Source: Gammaproteobacteria bacterium (GTDB lineage: Bacteria; Pseudomonadota; Gammaproteobacteria; UBA5335; SLRW01). From it: a stretch of DNA of 15,213 bases. A program made the position numbers and the translations under genes. Positions 12,891 to 15,213 of the stretch are shown one piece after another (the stretch's first letter is position 1; each line of letters opens with the position of its first letter). The notes below the pieces were generated by a model, which did no database searches, was not told the DNA's origin, and saw nothing but the letters and a program-made list of their open reading frames with translations. The stretch spans positions 1 through 15,213 of the forward strand of contig SLRW01000078.1 of NCBI GenBank assembly GCA_007130745.1. Reading direction: 5' to 3'.

Positions 12891-15065
12891 GATGTGACCC
12901 CCATTATTGATCCACTCAACGAACGCCAGCGCGAGGCGGTTACTGCCCCGCCCGGCGCCACTCTGGTGCTGGCCGGGGCCGGCAGCGGCAAGACCCGTGT
13001 GCTGGTGCACCGCATTGCCTGGCTGGTGGCCGCCGAGGGGGTGTCGCCCTGGAGCATTCTGGCGGTGACCTTCACCAACAAGGCCGCCGGGGAGATGCGC
13101 GCGCGCATTGAGCAGATACTCCAGGCGCCTGCGGGCGGCATGTGGGTGGGGACTTTTCACGGCCTGGCGCATCGCTTGCTGCGCCAGCACTGGCAGGAAG
13201 CCGGGCTGCCCCAGGGCTTCCAGATTATTGACGCTGAGGACCAGCGTCGGGTGGTGCGCCGGGTGCTGCGTAGCCTGGAGCTGGATGAGAATCGCTGGCA
13301 GCCGCGACCGGTGCAGGGGTATATCAATGCGCGCAAGGAAGAAGGGCGACGTGCGCGACACATTGAGGACGGCGGCGACCCCACCCGGGCGCAACTGGTG
13401 CGCATCTATAGTGCTTATGAAGAGACCTGTCGTCGGGGCGGGATGGTGGATTTCGCCGAGCTGTTGCTGCGGGCCCATGAATTGCTGCGGGATAACCAGA
13501 GTCTGCTGCAGCACTACCGTGAGCGTTTCCGGCATGTGCTGGTGGACGAGTTCCAGGATACCAACACCTTGCAGTACGCCTGGCTGAAGCTGCTGGCGGG
13601 CGATCACGGCCGTATCTTCGCCGTCGGCGATGATGACCAGTCAATCTACAGCTGGCGCGGCGCGCGGGTGGAAAACCTGCGGCGTTTCAGTCGTGATTTT
13701 CCTGACACCGTCACCGTGCGCCTGGAACAGAACTACCGCTCTACCGGCACCATCCTCACCGCCGCCAACGCGCTGATCTCGCACAACAGCGAGCGTATGG
13801 GTAAAAACCTCTGGACTGAGGGTGAGCAGGGGGCGCCTATCTGTCTGTTCGCGGCGCACAACGAATATGAGGAGGCCGAATATGTGATCGAGCGTATTCG
13901 CGCCTTCAACCAGGATGGCCATGTCCGGCGCGAAATGGCGATTCTCTATCGCTCCAACGCCCAGTCACGGATTTTTGAGGAACGCCTGGTCAACGCCGGC
14001 ATTCCCTATCGTGTTTATGGTGGCCTGCGCTTTTTCGAGCGGGCCGAGATCAAGGATGTGCTGGCCTATCTGCGTCTGACGCGTAACCAGGGTGATGATG
14101 CCTCTTTTGAGCGTGTGGTGAATTTGCCGGCGCGCGGACTGGGTAATCGCACTCTGGAACAGTTGCGCTTGTGTGCGCGCGAACAGGATCTTTCTCTGTG
14201 GCAGGCGGCGGATATGATGATCGGCTCCTCCATGCTGAGCTCGCGCGCCGCCAGTGCGCTGGCGGCTTTCATGGAATTGATTCGAGACATGCGCACGGAA
14301 ATGGGCGAGCAGGCACTGCATGCGCAGGTTGATGTGGCTATTCGTCGCAGTGCCCTGACCGATCATTACCTGCAAAAGGAAAAGGGCGAGAAAGGCGAGG
14401 CGCGGGTGGAAAACCTGCGTGAACTGGTCAATGCTGCCCGCGGCTTTGATGGAGACGAGGACGAAGTGCTCTCTGAGCTGCCCTTGCTGGATCAGTTTCT
14501 TGCCCACGCCGCGTTGGAGGCCGGCGAGGGTCAGGGTGACGAGTGGGATGACTGCGTGCAACTCATGACCTTGCACTCGGCCAAAGGGCTGGAGTTCCCC
14601 ATCGTTTTCCTCACCGGCATGGAAGACGGTCTGTTCCCTCACAAACGGGCACTGGATGACGCCGCCGGGTTGGAGGAAGAGCGCCGGCTTTGCTACGTGG
14701 GCATGACCCGCGCCATGCAGCGGTTGCACCTGAGCTACGCGGAGAGCCGCCGGCTCTACGGCAGCGAAACGCTGACCCTGCCGTCGCGCTTTCTGCGAGA
14801 ATTGCCCGTCGAACAGATCGAGGAAGTGCGCCCGCGCATGGGCGCCATGGCCTCAAGGCCCGCAGCGATTGCGAGCGGCGGATTGCGTGAGGCGCCGGAC
14901 CCGGATGGGTTCAACCTCGGCGAGCGTGTCACCCACGCCCGTTTTGGGGAGGGGGTGGTACTCAACCTCGAAGGCCAGGGGCCGAAAGCACGCATCCAGG
15001 TGAACTTCGAAAACGCAGGCACCAAGTGGCTGGTGGCAGGTTTTGCGAACCTTCAGCGGTGTTGA
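12888..15065 (+). CDS. uvrD: DNA helicase II UvrD
   Basis: Superfamily 1A 3'-to-5' DNA helicase (725 residues; E. coli UvrD has 720), which removes the incised oligonucleotide and UvrC in nucleotide excision repair and unwinds DNA in mismatch repair. Motifs in order: Q motif LNERQREAV, Walker A GAGSGKT (30-36, Lys35), VTFTNKAAGEM, Walker B DEFQD (220-224), VGDDDQSIYSWRGA, LEQNYRST, LMTLHSAKGLEFP, and motif VI EEERRLCYVGMTRA. The C-terminal Tudor-like segment, GERVTHARFGEGVVLNLEG and KWLVAGFANL, is intact and distinguishes UvrD from Rep. The match to E. coli UvrD is close throughout, including MDV at the start, which supports ATG 12888. An in-frame GTG at 12822 lies inside CIRCE and is not credible. 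Confidence 0.97.
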   Translation: MDVTPIIDPLNERQREAVTAPPGATLVLAGAGSGKTRVLVHRIAWLVAAEGVSPWSILAVTFTNKAAGEMRARIEQILQAPAGGMWVGTFHGLAHRLLRQHWQEAGLPQGFQIIDAEDQRRVVRRVLRSLELDENRWQPRPVQGYINARKEEGRRARHIEDGGDPTRAQLVRIYSAYEETCRRGGMVDFAELLLRAHELLRDNQSLLQHYRERFRHVLVDEFQDTNTLQYAWLKLLAGDHGRIFAVGDDDQSIYSWRGARVENLRRFSRDFPDTVTVRLEQNYRSTGTILTAANALISHNSERMGKNLWTEGEQGAPICLFAAHNEYEEAEYVIERIRAFNQDGHVRREMAILYRSNAQSRIFEERLVNAGIPYRVYGGLRFFERAEIKDVLAYLRLTRNQGDDASFERVVNLPARGLGNRTLEQLRLCAREQDLSLWQAADMMIGSSMLSSRAASALAAFMELIRDMRTEMGEQALHAQVDVAIRRSALTDHYLQKEKGEKGEARVENLRELVNAARGFDGDEDEVLSELPLLDQFLAHAALEAGEGQGDEWDDCVQLMTLHSAKGLEFPIVFLTGMEDGLFPHKRALDDAAGLEEERRLCYVGMTRAMQRLHLSYAESRRLYGSETLTLPSRFLRELPVEQIEEVRPRMGAMASRPAAIASGGLREAPDPDGFNLGERVTHARFGEGVVLNLEGQGPKARIQVNFENAGTKWLVAGFANLQRC

Positions 15066-15072
15066 AACAGGG

Positions 15073-15100
15073 TTTTCAGTGTCCAGTGTTCAGTTTTCAG
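15073..15100. repeat. Four-unit heptamer tandem repeat after uvrD
   Basis: TTTTCAG, TGTCCAG, TGTTCAG, TTTTCAG stand head to tail: four 7-base units with consensus T-K-T-Y-C-A-G. Units one and four are identical. The repeat begins seven bases after the uvrD stop in non-coding DNA. Function unknown; slipped-strand copy-number variation is possible. Confidence 0.8.
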
Positions 15101-15213
15101 ACGGGTGCAGCTTTAGTCCCGGTGGCCTGCCGGGTGAGGTCTGGGGCGCTTATCGGGCCGGGAGCATAAAAGCCTGAACCATGAAGAGCACGAAGCACAT
15201 GAAGAGTCAGGGA
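15101..15213. other. Downstream edge region with short repeats, no clear gene
   Basis: After the heptamers there is a small inverted repeat CCCGG/CCGGG (15118-15122 and 15130-15134) without a T tract, then ATGAAGAG twice at 15181-15188 and 15199-15206, an 18-base period. A frame from the ATG at 15181 stays open to the window end (11 codons beginning MKSTKHMKSQG), but it has no ribosome binding site and seems more like low-complexity repeat than a proven gene. Confidence 0.4.

Noticed and set aside
1..15213. tRNA, rRNA, CRISPR array, insertion sequence or att site
   Set aside because: No cloverleaf-like sequence, no regularly spaced repeats, no transposase or integrase motif was seen on either strand.

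Overview
The window reads as a moderately GC-rich proteobacterial chromosome, most likely a gammaproteobacterium. The evidence is an UvrD that follows the E. coli protein almost from end to end, a sigma-32 with a recognisable RpoH box, and an aa3 cytochrome oxidase cluster in the pseudomonad-like order coxB-coxA-small protein-cox11-cox3-(DUF2909 reversed)-surf1-Sco-like-ctaA-ctaB. I cannot name a genus. There are no RNA genes, insertion sequences, CRISPR arrays or phage genes.

Layout. Positions 1-120 hold the last codons of an upstream gene. Positions 238-3649 are a tight three-gene operon of accessory character: a GMC-family flavin oxidoreductase, a 152-residue protein of unknown function and a 327-residue CrtC/AttH-like (lipocalin-type) protein, joined by a 44-bp gap and an ATGA overlap. 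A 314-bp gene-free leader (3650-3963) with alternative hairpins precedes the oxidase cluster. Positions 3964-8145 encode CoxB, CoxA, a 45-residue single-span protein, Cox11 and Cox3, closed by a 10-bp stem terminator. A DUF2909 gene lies on the minus strand. Positions 8573-11868 encode SURF1, a Sco-like thioredoxin-fold protein, heme A synthase (CtaA) and heme O synthase (CtaB), nearly all overlapping or a few bases apart. This half supplies heme A and assembles the CuA, CuB and heme centres of the oxidase made by the first half.

ctaB converges on rpoH (minus strand). A perfect 18-bp inverted repeat spans both 3' ends. rpoH and uvrD are divergent, and between them lies an exact CIRCE operator (TTAGCACTC-N9-GAGTGCTAA), the binding site of the HrcA heat-shock repressor. 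It sits on the best promoter match for rpoH. This suggests that synthesis of the heat-shock sigma factor is itself under HrcA repression, and it is the most interesting signal in the window. uvrD appears to have an almost leaderless promoter. After uvrD there is a four-unit heptamer tandem repeat and a short 18-nt-period repeat at the window edge.
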